Below are positions 1 through 6,531 of a DNA stretch of 6,753 bases, one piece after another (positions within the stretch are counted from its first letter, which is position 1; the number at the start of each line of letters is the position of its first letter). The DNA comes from an uncultured Clostridia bacterium (GTDB lineage Bacteria; Bacillota; Clostridia; Oscillospirales; Ruminococcaceae). The notes below the pieces were generated by a model that worked only from the letters and a program-made list of their open reading frames with translations, did no database searches and had not been told where the DNA came from. The DNA lies in NCBI GenBank assembly GCA_947176675.1, contig CAMWRN010000133.1, positions 1-6,753 on the forward strand, written 5' to 3'. The translations under genes were made by a program, and so were the position numbers.

Positions 1-279
1 CAGATGTTCCTTTGCAAGCTGTTCCCGCAGGCTTGAGATCGTTTCCGTATCCTCGGTAATAAATCTTCCCGACGTCCGCTGGGTGTAGAGCAGCCCCTCC
101 CGTTCAAGCTCGGAAAGCGCTTTTTGCATGGTGTTGGGATTTACCTCCGCTTCGGCGGCAAGCTCCCGCACCGACAGAAGCTTATCTCCGGCCTTGTAGT
201 CTCCAACCGCAACACTCATTTTGATATGCTCGATTATCTGGATATAGATAGGCGTAGTCGAATTAAAATTCCACGGCAC
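1..279 (-). CDS. GntR-family transcriptional regulator, YtrA type (C-terminus cut by window edge)
   Basis: DNA-binding repressor-type regulator of which the first 93 residues are visible. The N-terminus contains TPIYIQIIEHIK (about residues 9-20), the usual YtrA/GntR opening helix, then G-D-K-L-L-S-V-R-E-L-A (31-41) and the recognition helix region VNPNTMQKALSELEREGLL (46-64), ending in the winged turn TSGRFIT (69-75). This is the classical GntR winged helix-turn-helix. YtrA-type proteins are short (roughly 120-130 residues) with only a small dimerisation helix after the wing, so about three quarters of the protein is present. The start is a GTG at 277-279, chosen because AGGAGGG sits 7 nt upstream and no better in-frame ATG precedes the conserved helix. 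In the family, the next gene is often an ABC transporter ATPase; here that would lie left of base 1 and cannot be seen. The palindrome just upstream suggests autoregulation. Confidence 0.93.
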   Translation of the reverse strand, partial: MPWNFNSTTPIYIQIIEHIKMSVAVGDYKAGDKLLSVRELAAEAEVNPNTMQKALSELEREGLLYTQRTSGRFITEDTETISSLREQLAKEHL

Positions 280-286
280 TAAGTCT

Positions 287-293
287 CCCTCCT
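287..293 (-). promoter_or_regulatory. Ribosome binding site fixing the GTG start of the GntR gene
   Basis: The minus strand reads AGGAGGG here, 7 nt before the GTG at 279. This near-perfect anti-Shine-Dalgarno match justifies a GTG start for a gene whose first in-frame ATG (residue 21) would remove the conserved N-terminal helix. Confidence 0.85.
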
Positions 294-294
294 T

Positions 295-314
295 TGTATT
301 ATCATCTTAATACA
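295..314. promoter_or_regulatory. Candidate operator: perfect 7-6-7 palindrome TGTATTA-n6-TAATACA
   Basis: Both arms match exactly (295-301 and 308-314) around a 6-bp centre. The site abuts the -10 hexamer at 315-320 and should cover the transcription start near 308, ending just before the ribosome binding site. A 20-bp AT-rich palindrome in this place, in front of a GntR gene, is what is expected of an autorepressor operator for a dimeric YtrA-type protein. The palindrome is seen directly; the binding protein is inferred. Confidence 0.75.
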
Positions 315-343
315 ATCATACACTATTGGTTTCTGTTTGTCAA
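315..343 (-). promoter_or_regulatory. Sigma-A-type promoter of the GntR gene (TTGACA-17-TATGAT)
   Basis: On the minus strand a perfect -35 TTGACA (343-338) is followed by a 17-bp spacer and the -10 TATGAT (320-315, one mismatch to TATAAT). The 25 or so bases upstream of the -35 (about 345-370) consist of alternating A and T runs, which could act as an UP element. The predicted start near 308 gives a leader of about 30 nt. The strength of the promoter fits a gene held down by the adjoining operator. Confidence 0.85.
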
Positions 344-448
344 GAGTTTTCTTAAAATTTTTCTAAAAAACTTGCTTCTCACGCAGGGATTTGATTTTAT
401 TTTTAATGTTCGGAAGTGCTTGACTTAATGCAATTGCTTCTTTAATTC

Positions 449-499
449 AAAAACCCCATACCAGATTACCGCTTATTGGTAATTTGGTATGGGGTTTTT
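449..499 (-). terminator. Rho-independent terminator closing the four-gene operon (possibly bidirectional)
   Basis: The arms 449-470 and 478-499 form a 22-position stem with a 7-nt loop. Twenty-one positions are Watson-Crick pairs; position 464/484 is G-U when read as plus-strand RNA and C-A when read as minus-strand RNA. The stem core is ACCCCATACC with its complement, flanked by A and T runs. On the minus strand the stem ends in TTTTTGAATT and lies 34 nt past the stop codon of the dehydrogenase gene, so it most likely ends that transcript. The longer T tract is on the plus-strand side (TTTTTGTGTTTTT), so termination of any transcript coming from the left is also possible. Confidence 0.85.
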
Positions 500-533
500 G
501 TGTTTTTCTTGTCAAATAACATTTGTATTACAG

Positions 534-1286
534 TCAACCTTTTTTAGACTGAATAAACCTTGCTATTACCGCAACGACTGCGTCGGGGAAAAGACTTGAA
601 GCGATCGCAAATGCTCTGACCAACGCTGTCGGAAAGATAAGCGTCTTTCGCTCAAACATTCCCTTAACAGCGCACTCCGCAGCATATTCGCTGGAAATTC
701 CCCTAAGAGCAAACTTTACTCCCGCGGTGTTGTTGAAATTAGTATCAACAGGTCCGGGACAGAACGCGCCGATATAAACGCTGCTGTGCTGACACCGAAG
801 CTCTTCCCGAATAGCTTCGGTAAGCCGCACAACGTAGTTTTTGCTTGCGTAATAGGTAGACATGAGCGGTCCCGGCATGAATCCCGCTATTGACGCTACA
901 TTAAGGATATAACCCTTGTCTCTTGCGGAAAAGTCCTTTAGGAACAGCTTCGTAAGAATGTGCAATGCGCAGATATTCACGTCGATCATATCAAGCTCCC
1001 TGTCCAGTTCTGTAACGGAAAATTTTCCGTACAGACCGAATCCCGCGTTATTCACCAGAATATCCACCCCGTAAGCCGAAGCTTCCTTATAAAGCCTTAT
1101 ACATTCCTCGCGTCGGGAAATATCCGCAGTAATTACCTTTACCCGCCTTGCGCCGATCTCCTGTCTGAGTGCCTCCAAACGTTCTCTGTCTCTGCCTGTT
1201 ATAATGAGTCTAATGCCCATTTTACCCAACTTTCGGGCAATATCCCTTCCGATACCAGAACTTGCGCCTGTTACTAAAGCTGTCAT
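534..1286 (-). CDS. Short-chain dehydrogenase/reductase (SDR), classical type
   Basis: NAD(P)-dependent oxidoreductase with a Rossmann fold; the substrate is unknown. Numbering from the upstream ATG at 1292, the cofactor loop TGASSGIG is at 8-15, TGR at 32-34 (an Arg after the second strand, favouring NADPH), ADI at 56-58, NNAG at 81-84, and the catalytic tetrad is Asn106, Ser134, Tyr147 and Lys151 (YYASK). The PG turn of the family is at 179-180. The C-terminal stretch 218-246 is fairly hydrophobic and may help dimerise or touch the membrane. The length is normal for classical SDRs and all key residues are present. The start at 1286 (250 residues) is preferred over 1292 because GGAGGG at 1293-1298 is 6 nt from the former and touches the latter. 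It is the last gene of the operon, 2 nt after the transglutaminase stop. YdfG/DltE-like members are the nearest relatives by eye, but the specific reaction cannot be told. Confidence 0.93.
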   Translation of the reverse strand: MTALVTGASSGIGRDIARKLGKMGIRLIITGRDRERLEALRQEIGARRVKVITADISRREECIRLYKEASAYGVDILVNNAGFGLYGKFSVTELDRELDMIDVNICALHILTKLFLKDFSARDKGYILNVASIAGFMPGPLMSTYYASKNYVVRLTEAIREELRCQHSSVYIGAFCPGPVDTNFNNTAGVKFALRGISSEYAAECAVKGMFERKTLIFPTALVRAFAIASSLFPDAVVAVIARFIQSKKG

Positions 1287-1288
1287 TG

Positions 1289-3592
1289 TCATCCCTCCGT
1301 TTTATTCAGTTTGTTTTTTTCGCGGTGAATTTTCCTCATCGCTTTTTCCTGAGTCTTATAACACTCATACGCACTGTCGAAGTCTTCCTTGCTGATATCT
1401 CCGCCGCCGTAGCAAACGTCTGTAAAAGGCTTTGTCAGAGGTTCAATGCTTTGCCCCGTTTTCTCCTCTGAAAACTGAGCCATCTGCTCCGGAGTAAATG
1501 CCTTAAAGCTTTCCTTAAAGCGGGTCTCCGCATTTGCGATATGCCTGTTGTACAGCATGATAACGCCTTTTCCGACTGCTGCGTGTTTTACTCTGATTCT
1601 GAATATGCCCTCTGTAATTTTCGGATATATTAATATCAGGAGTATAAACATTCCGAAACCGGCAACAAATACCGCAACTGTGAGAGTTACTGCCTCATAG
1701 TCTGTATCTTCGTTCCCTGACACTCTGTTCACGCCTGTGCCAAAATAATTCGCAGGCGTAGGTTCAAACCGTGTCCACCCAGCCATTGGAATGTACACCT
1801 CAGGGTAAGCGTGGGCATTATCGCTGTAGATCAGATAAGTTCCCGCAGTTTCGGGAGACGGCTGAGGAACGAACCCTTCTGCGTATCTTACCGTAAGACC
1901 CGCCGCTCGCGCAAGCAAAACGTAAGCACGGGCAAAGTCGGAACATATCCCCGTTCTGCTCTCAAACAGAAAGTATTCGGGGGTATTCATTCCCTCGGGC
2001 GGCTCAAAGGAAAGATCATACAGAAATTTACCGTCCAGAAAATAATTTTCAATAGCCTGCGCCTTTTGGTAATCGTACTCCAGCCCCATTGTCAGATCGT
2101 CGGCAAGAGCTTGAATTTTCGCCGAAACCTCCGTCGGATACTGTCCGCGGTATTCCGCAGCCAAAGTATACTCTTTCCAAAATTCATTCAGGACATTATA
2201 CTCCTCTGAATCAATATCGGCTTCCCACCGAGCGTCAAGAAGAAAGCAGCCCCATTCCCCACTGCTTATATCGCAAAAACCGCTTTCCATAAGATAATCC
2301 AAGTTTTTTTCACTGTAGTATCTTACCGTAAAGTTTACGTTCGGGGAAAGCATAGGCAAATCGGTAAAAATTTCTCCTGCCGCCGAACGGGCTATCCACG
2401 AGACCCTTGTATCCGAAACGGATACCGACATCGCTCTCAGCGGAGCGGGAAGATACACTGCCGGAAAATTCTGCGCGTAAACGATGCTGTAACTCTGCGT
2501 TTCGGTGATGTCCATCAGATCCGTTATCCACGGATATTTATCGGTCAGCAGTTCCTCATCGGTATAAAATCCATCCTCAAGCCGTACCCTGTTTTTCTCG
2601 GATACCTCTTCCGCAGCAGCAGCAAGTTTTTCAAAGCTCAGCAAAGGCGCTGTTTCCTCCCATGTTTTGCTTCCCCTGACCGTTTCGCTGTCGTCCGTCC
2701 AGAGACCGCTTTCATTGTCGTAAATATTGAATACTTGTGTTTTCATATATGCAGCCTCGGGAGAACTGACAATATATAGCAGTACGCTTTCGCCTCTCAA
2801 AAGCTCGTCGATTCGCCCCGAAGATTTTTTGTACTCGCCGCGGTACTCAGTCTCTCCCGTACCGCCGAAGCTGAATATGCTTACCATCGCCTCGAATTTA
2901 TCGTAATAAGGAGTTACCGATGGCTTAGGCGCAATCAGCGCCAACAATACTGCCGCCAATGCGAAATCCGTATAGACTGTTGCCGCCGAACCCGCCGTAC
3001 TGCCTGCAACTGAATCTTTCAAAAGATTTTTCTGTCCGTCAATAATAAAAAATATCAGATTTACAGAAGCAATAAGCGCGGCGTAAGCGCCGGGCAAGCT
3101 AGCCGAAGCCTTTACCGCGAGCGCAAACGGTATCAGCGATACCAGCGCAAGCATCGAAGAACGGTAAATTATCCGCGTAAAATAATAAAATGCCGATGCA
3201 AGAAAAAACACCATCAGCGGCGTAAGCGTAAGCATAAATACGACGCGCGTCTCTTCAGCCTGTGCTCCCGAAAAGAACCATCGTATAAAAGCAAATCTCT
3301 CCTCCCATGAACTGCCGATAAACAGCTGAGGAGTGATCGTAAACACAATGACCATCGTGCCGAAATATATAAAGCCTCCGAATTTTTTACTGCGTATAAG
3401 GCCGAAAAACTTTATAAGGCCAGCAGCCAGAGCCGATCCTGCTATAGTATAAATATCTATCCCGTTTCCGGTATAAATATACAGCGCCGCCGAGATAGAC
3501 GCAGCACACAATAGCCACAAAAGAAAAACTTCGCCGTACTTTTTCAATAAACGGAATATTTTTTCTGCTGCGCCGCCTATTGTGCCATCCAT
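1289..3592 (-). CDS. TgpA-like membrane transglutaminase-domain protein
   Basis: Integral membrane protein of 767 residues with an external papain-like (transglutaminase-core) domain. Seven hydrophobic segments occur at about 22-40, 47-65, 73-92, 118-138, 146-164, 168-185 and 206-222, matching the TgpA N-terminal region. A long external part (225-635) follows, carrying the core domain at about 495-625: RTGICSDFARAYVLLARAAG with catalytic Cys550, then NAHAYPEVYIP with His594, then GWTRFEPTP. The acidic third residue would be Glu610, where classical transglutaminases have Asp; FEPTP is common in TgpA relatives. An eighth segment (638-657) leads to a cytoplasmic tail with TPEQMAQ (700-706) and VCYGGGDIS (726-734), resembling DUF4129. 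Topology with a cytoplasmic N-terminus fits the basic residues 11-18. The substrate is unknown: peptide hydrolysis or crosslinking at the cell surface is inferred from the fold. The start overlaps the previous stop by 1 nt (TGATG), with AAGGCGG 9 nt upstream. The partner genes MoxR and DUF58 are not adjacent. Confidence 0.9.
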   Translation of the reverse strand: MDGTIGGAAEKIFRLLKKYGEVFLLWLLCAASISAALYIYTGNGIDIYTIAGSALAAGLIKFFGLIRSKKFGGFIYFGTMVIVFTITPQLFIGSSWEERFAFIRWFFSGAQAEETRVVFMLTLTPLMVFFLASAFYYFTRIIYRSSMLALVSLIPFALAVKASASLPGAYAALIASVNLIFFIIDGQKNLLKDSVAGSTAGSAATVYTDFALAAVLLALIAPKPSVTPYYDKFEAMVSIFSFGGTGETEYRGEYKKSSGRIDELLRGESVLLYIVSSPEAAYMKTQVFNIYDNESGLWTDDSETVRGSKTWEETAPLLSFEKLAAAAEEVSEKNRVRLEDGFYTDEELLTDKYPWITDLMDITETQSYSIVYAQNFPAVYLPAPLRAMSVSVSDTRVSWIARSAAGEIFTDLPMLSPNVNFTVRYYSEKNLDYLMESGFCDISSGEWGCFLLDARWEADIDSEEYNVLNEFWKEYTLAAEYRGQYPTEVSAKIQALADDLTMGLEYDYQKAQAIENYFLDGKFLYDLSFEPPEGMNTPEYFLFESRTGICSDFARAYVLLARAAGLTVRYAEGFVPQPSPETAGTYLIYSDNAHAYPEVYIPMAGWTRFEPTPANYFGTGVNRVSGNEDTDYEAVTLTVAVFVAGFGMFILLILIYPKITEGIFRIRVKHAAVGKGVIMLYNRHIANAETRFKESFKAFTPEQMAQFSEEKTGQSIEPLTKPFTDVCYGGGDISKEDFDSAYECYKTQEKAMRKIHREKNKLNKTEG
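1293..1298 (-). promoter_or_regulatory. Ribosome binding site deciding the SDR start
   Basis: GGAGGG on the minus strand lies directly against the ATG at 1292 but 6 nt before a second in-frame ATG at 1286. Ribosomes need a gap of about 5-9 nt, so the second ATG is the likely start. The site lies within the last codons of the preceding gene, which suggests coupled translation. Confidence 0.7.
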
Positions 3593-4740
3593 CAGCTTTT
3601 ACCGCCTTTTTTGGTCATGACCAGAACAGTTGCAAGAACTGCAATGATCATAGCCATAATCACAATTACGATCACAACGCCAATGCCGAGTCCGTCCGAC
3701 TGTTCTGCTTGTGCCGTTTGTACAGTCTGCGCCTGAGCGGGAACTGACGCCGCTTCCGTTGTTTCTGAGGCTGAGTTTTCCTCCCTGTCAGCGGGTTCGG
3801 CAGATGAGGCTTCGGTTTGCACAACCGCGTAGGTATCCTCGTTCCATGCCGAAGTCTCTGCCGTGAGAGAATACTCTCCCGTAAGATCGGCAGCTATGGT
3901 GATGTTGTTCTGTTTCCAGCTTTCATAGCTTTCTTCCGAATCCTCATAGCAGTGTACCGTCGCGCTTACATTGCGGAAAACGTCGCTGTCCAGCGTGGGA
4001 GCTTCTTTTCCGTAAGCGTATATATCTTTAAGATTATTGCAGTCGGCAAAAACGCTGCCGCCTATCTTTTTAACATCAGGTCCTATCGAAATACTCTCAA
4101 AGCCGCACTTGCTGAAAGTATTGGGATACAGCTCCGATATCCCTGCGGGAATCACAAATTCAGTTATCGCCTTGCAGTCCTGAAAGGCGCCTTCGCCTAT
4201 GTAGGTCACAGCCGCCGATACGGGAACTTCCTCCAGCGATTCGCAGGAAGCGAAAGCGTAGTCGTCAATTTTTGTAACCGAAGCGGGCATAAGTACCTTG
4301 ACAAGCTTCCTGTTGCCCGAAAAAGCATTTTTGCCGATCTCGACTGTATTCTTCGGCAGAGTCAGCACCGTAAGCTGATTGCGGGAAGGCAGCGCGTTTT
4401 CGGGGATAACCCCTCCCTCGGTCTCCGTTCCCGCAAGCTCGATTATTTCCAGATTAGGTATAGACGTAAGCGCGCTGTAGTCTGACTCACTGAGAGTACC
4501 CGACAGCACCGCGATGTTCTTTATAAAATTGTAATCCGTACCGCCCGCGGCTTCGCTGATCGCGTCCGCAAGCTTTCCGGACTCAAACGACTGCACCGTA
4601 ATATTCTCGCCGCTTTCCTCCGCTCTTGCAGGAATAGCCATTATCACTATACCCAGAAAAAGAGCCGCCGCAAGAATAACTACCAGTATTCTTGCCACAA
4701 TAGGTCTTTTCTTGTTTTTGTCGTATCTGAACTTTGCCAT
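3592..4740 (-). CDS. BspA-type leucine-rich-repeat (LRR_5) protein with signal sequence and C-terminal membrane anchor
   Basis: Predicted surface protein of 382 residues. A basic N-terminus (KNKKRP) and hydrophobic stretch 17-37 end at ARA (38-40), a good signal-peptidase site; if it is not cleaved it is a membrane anchor. Residues about 85-260 hold LRR_5 repeats of about 23 residues with the recurring pattern LxxLxLPxxVxxIGxxAFxxC: for example AFSGNRKLVKVLMPASVTKI (139-158), AFASCESLEEVPVSAAVTYI (162-181), AFQDCKAITEFVIP (185-198), VFADCNNLKDIYAYG (230-244). The end ATVHCYEDSEESYESW (260-275) resembles the usual capping unit. A Ser/Thr/Ala/Glu/Gln-rich linker (about 300-348) then leads to a membrane segment (352-375) and the tail KKGGKS. 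There is no LPxTG motif. Family members serve adhesion or protein binding. AAAGGAG precedes the ATG by 5 nt, and the preceding stop is 2 nt away. Its direct coupling to the transglutaminase gene suggests a shared site of action outside the membrane; binding the same substrate is inference. Confidence 0.88.
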   Translation of the reverse strand: MAKFRYDKNKKRPIVARILVVILAAALFLGIVIMAIPARAEESGENITVQSFESGKLADAISEAAGGTDYNFIKNIAVLSGTLSESDYSALTSIPNLEIIELAGTETEGGVIPENALPSRNQLTVLTLPKNTVEIGKNAFSGNRKLVKVLMPASVTKIDDYAFASCESLEEVPVSAAVTYIGEGAFQDCKAITEFVIPAGISELYPNTFSKCGFESISIGPDVKKIGGSVFADCNNLKDIYAYGKEAPTLDSDVFRNVSATVHCYEDSEESYESWKQNNITIAADLTGEYSLTAETSAWNEDTYAVVQTEASSAEPADREENSASETTEAASVPAQAQTVQTAQAEQSDGLGIGVVIVIVIMAMIIAVLATVLVMTKKGGKS

Positions 4741-4742
4741 TG

Positions 4743-5672
4743 TTACTCCTTTCCTGTATCTGACTTGCTGTTTTCAGTATTTTCAACATTTTCTGTATCC
4801 TGCGCGTCAGTTTCCGTATGCTGTTCAATGTTCTGTTCCGAACCGCGTATATCATCTCCCCTGCCTATGGAGAACCGTCCCGCCACCTGTATCTCCTGAG
4901 GAGTAAACAGCAGAACGTCCGTGGTAAGGGGATTTTTCGCTTTTCTGTATTCGCTGAGAATAACCGTTCCCAGTCCCTCCAAAATGTTGTTGGTGATATT
5001 TTTCAGCACCAGCAGATTCTCCCGCGAGGGAGCGACCACCAGAAATTTTGATCCCAGCTTTTCGTACACTGCCGTCCTGAACTCGTTGCACATGATAAGG
5101 GAGCTGCAAAACGCAGGTGATGATATCTTGAACTCCAGCGCCTTGATGTTTTCGCAAAGAGTTTCCTCGTTGATCTCGGCTTTTGAAAGTATCCTGCACA
5201 TATTTCTGTCCGCCACCGAAAAGACCACCTCGCGGGGAACCCCCCACTTTTTAAGCGTGTCCTCGTCGAGAAAGTGGATTATTTCGTCGTCGGGAGTATA
5301 GACCGCAACCTTTTTAAGTCCCTCTACAAAATCTGAGCTTATCATATCGGCTGTAACGTCCTTTTTCCGCATGATAAGCAGCCGCAGGAACTCCTGCCCG
5401 TTGGTAAAGGATACCATTCTACCTTTTGTAAGACAATCGTGCTCAAGGCGGTTTATCAGCATATCAAGCTCTTCATCCGAGCGGCTTTTCTCATATGCCG
5501 CCCGGGCTTCGCTCACGTCCACCGTAAACATCACCGTACCATTTGACACCTCGTACGATCCTTCGTCCTGCTTGGAGACGATATTGAACTGCCGCCGTTT
5601 CAGCGCGTTTCTGAATTCGGCTTCAAACTTATCACGGCAGAAAAGTCCGCCGAATTTTTTCGCGAGCTTCAT
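4743..5672 (-). CDS. DUF1444-family protein, YtpQ-like (function unknown)
   Basis: Soluble protein of 309 residues, no signal peptide or membrane segment, so probably cytoplasmic. It resembles DUF1444 proteins (Bacillus YtpQ) by its overall plan: FTVDVSEARAAYEKS near the N-terminus (49-63), KVAVYTPDDEIIHFLDEDTLKKWG (121-144, containing the VxxxPDDxIxxLxxxxLxxWG pattern), and EFRTAVYEKLG-SKFLVVAPSRENLLVL (197-223), followed by NPLTTDVLLF (247-256). The last 35 residues (about 275-309) are a hydrophilic tail rich in Glu, Asn, Thr and Asp that looks disordered and goes beyond the usual family end. The biochemical role of DUF1444 is not known. The start ATG has AAGGAGG 11 nt upstream, rather far, but no in-frame start codon is closer. 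It is the first gene of the operon, so its stoichiometry may be highest. The family assignment comes from motif recall and is moderately sure. Confidence 0.7.
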   Translation of the reverse strand: MKLAKKFGGLFCRDKFEAEFRNALKRRQFNIVSKQDEGSYEVSNGTVMFTVDVSEARAAYEKSRSDEELDMLINRLEHDCLTKGRMVSFTNGQEFLRLLIMRKKDVTADMISSDFVEGLKKVAVYTPDDEIIHFLDEDTLKKWGVPREVVFSVADRNMCRILSKAEINEETLCENIKALEFKISSPAFCSSLIMCNEFRTAVYEKLGSKFLVVAPSRENLLVLKNITNNILEGLGTVILSEYRKAKNPLTTDVLLFTPQEIQVAGRFSIGRGDDIRGSEQNIEQHTETDAQDTENVENTENSKSDTGKE

Positions 5673-5712
5673 AAAGCCGCAGTCCTCCTTTCGGTAACAG
5701 CTACATACAGTA

Positions 5713-5741
5713 AGTATAACATATTCTTCGTGATTTGTACA
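5713..5741 (-). promoter_or_regulatory. Extended -10 promoter of the DUF1444-LRR-TgpA-SDR operon
   Basis: On the minus strand TGT precedes TATACT (5718-5713), giving the TGnTATACT extended -10, with a weaker -35 TGTACA (5741-5736, four of six matches) at the correct 17-bp spacing. The start would be near 5706, about 34 nt before the ATG at 5672. No clear terminator separates it from the preceding histidine-phosphatase gene, whose stop is 30 nt upstream of the -35, so read-through from that gene may add to operon expression. Confidence 0.75.
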
Positions 5742-5771
5742 CAGGTTTTAGAAAATTTTATGGATATATTT

Positions 5772-6500
5772 TCAATCGTGTCTCTGCTCCTCGTTAGAAA
5801 ACATTTCGCAGAAACGTCCTGCAAATGCCGGCGGCTCTCCCTTTGCGTAAAGGTGTGATATGTCCCCTATCGCGCTTGCTCTGAAGAAAGCGGCGCCCTC
5901 GCGGCGTTCCTCGGTATGCAGAGTTGTTACCGAAGTGGGCGCGGTCATAAGTCCGTGCCAAAGAATCATCGGAGAAATACCGAGAAGATGTCCCAGCATA
6001 ACGCACTGCACTCCGAAGTGGCAGAAAAACACAATGGTATCCGCATTGGGATTTTCTGCGCGGTAGATGTTTCCGCCGCGGACATAGCCGTGGCGGGCAA
6101 GTATCTCGTCCAGACCGTCCCATACCGCTTTAAGACCTGCTTTCATGTCTGCGGATTTCATTATCGGTACGTTGTACCAGCCGTCCTTTTGGTAATATTC
6201 GGGAACGGCTGTCCAGTCGGCGGGGAGCATATCCCAAGGGATACGCTTTGTACCTGTTACGGGGTCGTCTATACGCACGTCGTATTCGCGAAGCCACGGC
6301 AGGACTTCCGCTTCACGCCCCGCCTTTTTGAGCGTGAAAGAAGCCGTATCCCGTGCACGTCCCAAAGGGGAAACGTAGTACTGCTTAACGTCAAGAGGAG
6401 CTATCCGTTCCGAGAGAATTTCAGCTTCCCGCCAGCCTTTTTCGGTAAGGGAATCTATAGAGTAGTCCGGGTCGCCGTGGCGGATTATAAGTATGTTCAT
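5772..6500 (-). CDS. Histidine phosphatase superfamily protein (phosphoglycerate-mutase-like)
   Basis: Phosphatase or mutase of 242 residues that works through a phosphohistidine. The signature IIRHGDPDY (5-13) carries the nucleophile His8 with Arg7; SPLGRARDTA (44-53) supplies the phosphate-binding Arg48; the acid is likely Glu72 in LREYD; and FFCHFG (158-163) carries the second catalytic His161. All core residues are present, so an active enzyme is expected. The protein is somewhat longer than the roughly 200-residue cobalamin-phosphatase/PGM-like members, with the extra length in the cap between residues 76 and 150 (rich in Trp and Tyr, including IPWD, DGWYN). The substrate cannot be deduced: such proteins act on sugar phosphates, nucleotides or cofactor precursors. 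No signal peptide, so cytoplasmic. The ATG at 6500 has GGAGGA (6511-6516), 10 nt upstream, and its own consensus promoter. It is transcribed in the same direction as the surface operon but from its own promoter, so a functional link is not shown. Confidence 0.92.
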   Translation of the reverse strand: MNILIIRHGDPDYSIDSLTEKGWREAEILSERIAPLDVKQYYVSPLGRARDTASFTLKKAGREAEVLPWLREYDVRIDDPVTGTKRIPWDMLPADWTAVPEYYQKDGWYNVPIMKSADMKAGLKAVWDGLDEILARHGYVRGGNIYRAENPNADTIVFFCHFGVQCVMLGHLLGISPMILWHGLMTAPTSVTTLHTEERREGAAFFRASAIGDISHLYAKGEPPAFAGRFCEMFSNEEQRHD

Positions 6501-6531
6501 GGGTGAAAATTCCTCCGATATTTTTTATTTA

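Noticed and set aside
420..448. Possible plus-strand promoter (TTGACT-17-TAATTC) just before the 449-499 hairpin, suggesting a small RNA
   Set aside because: The -10 matches the consensus at only two positions and the hairpin would start at the transcription start; too weak to call.
344..448. Small gene or RNA in the gap between the GntR promoter and the operon terminator
   Set aside because: Only very short open frames and a short GCAATTGC palindrome (430-437); nothing beyond an AT-rich upstream tract of the promoter is supported.
3817..4485. Long plus-strand open frame of 222 codons opposite the LRR gene
   Set aside because: It lies fully antisense to a gene with clear repeats, signal sequence and ribosome binding site; its translation has no recognisable domain and it has no good ribosome binding site. 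It is a shadow of codon bias.
4852..5247. Minus-strand Gly/Arg-rich frame of 131 codons inside the DUF1444 gene
   Set aside because: Out-of-frame overlap with composition typical of shifted reading; no motif and no start signal.
5916..6506. Plus-strand open frame of 196 codons opposite the histidine phosphatase gene
   Set aside because: Antisense to a gene with all catalytic motifs intact; the translation is Cys/Val/Arg/His-rich noise with no domain. It is a mirror-frame artefact.
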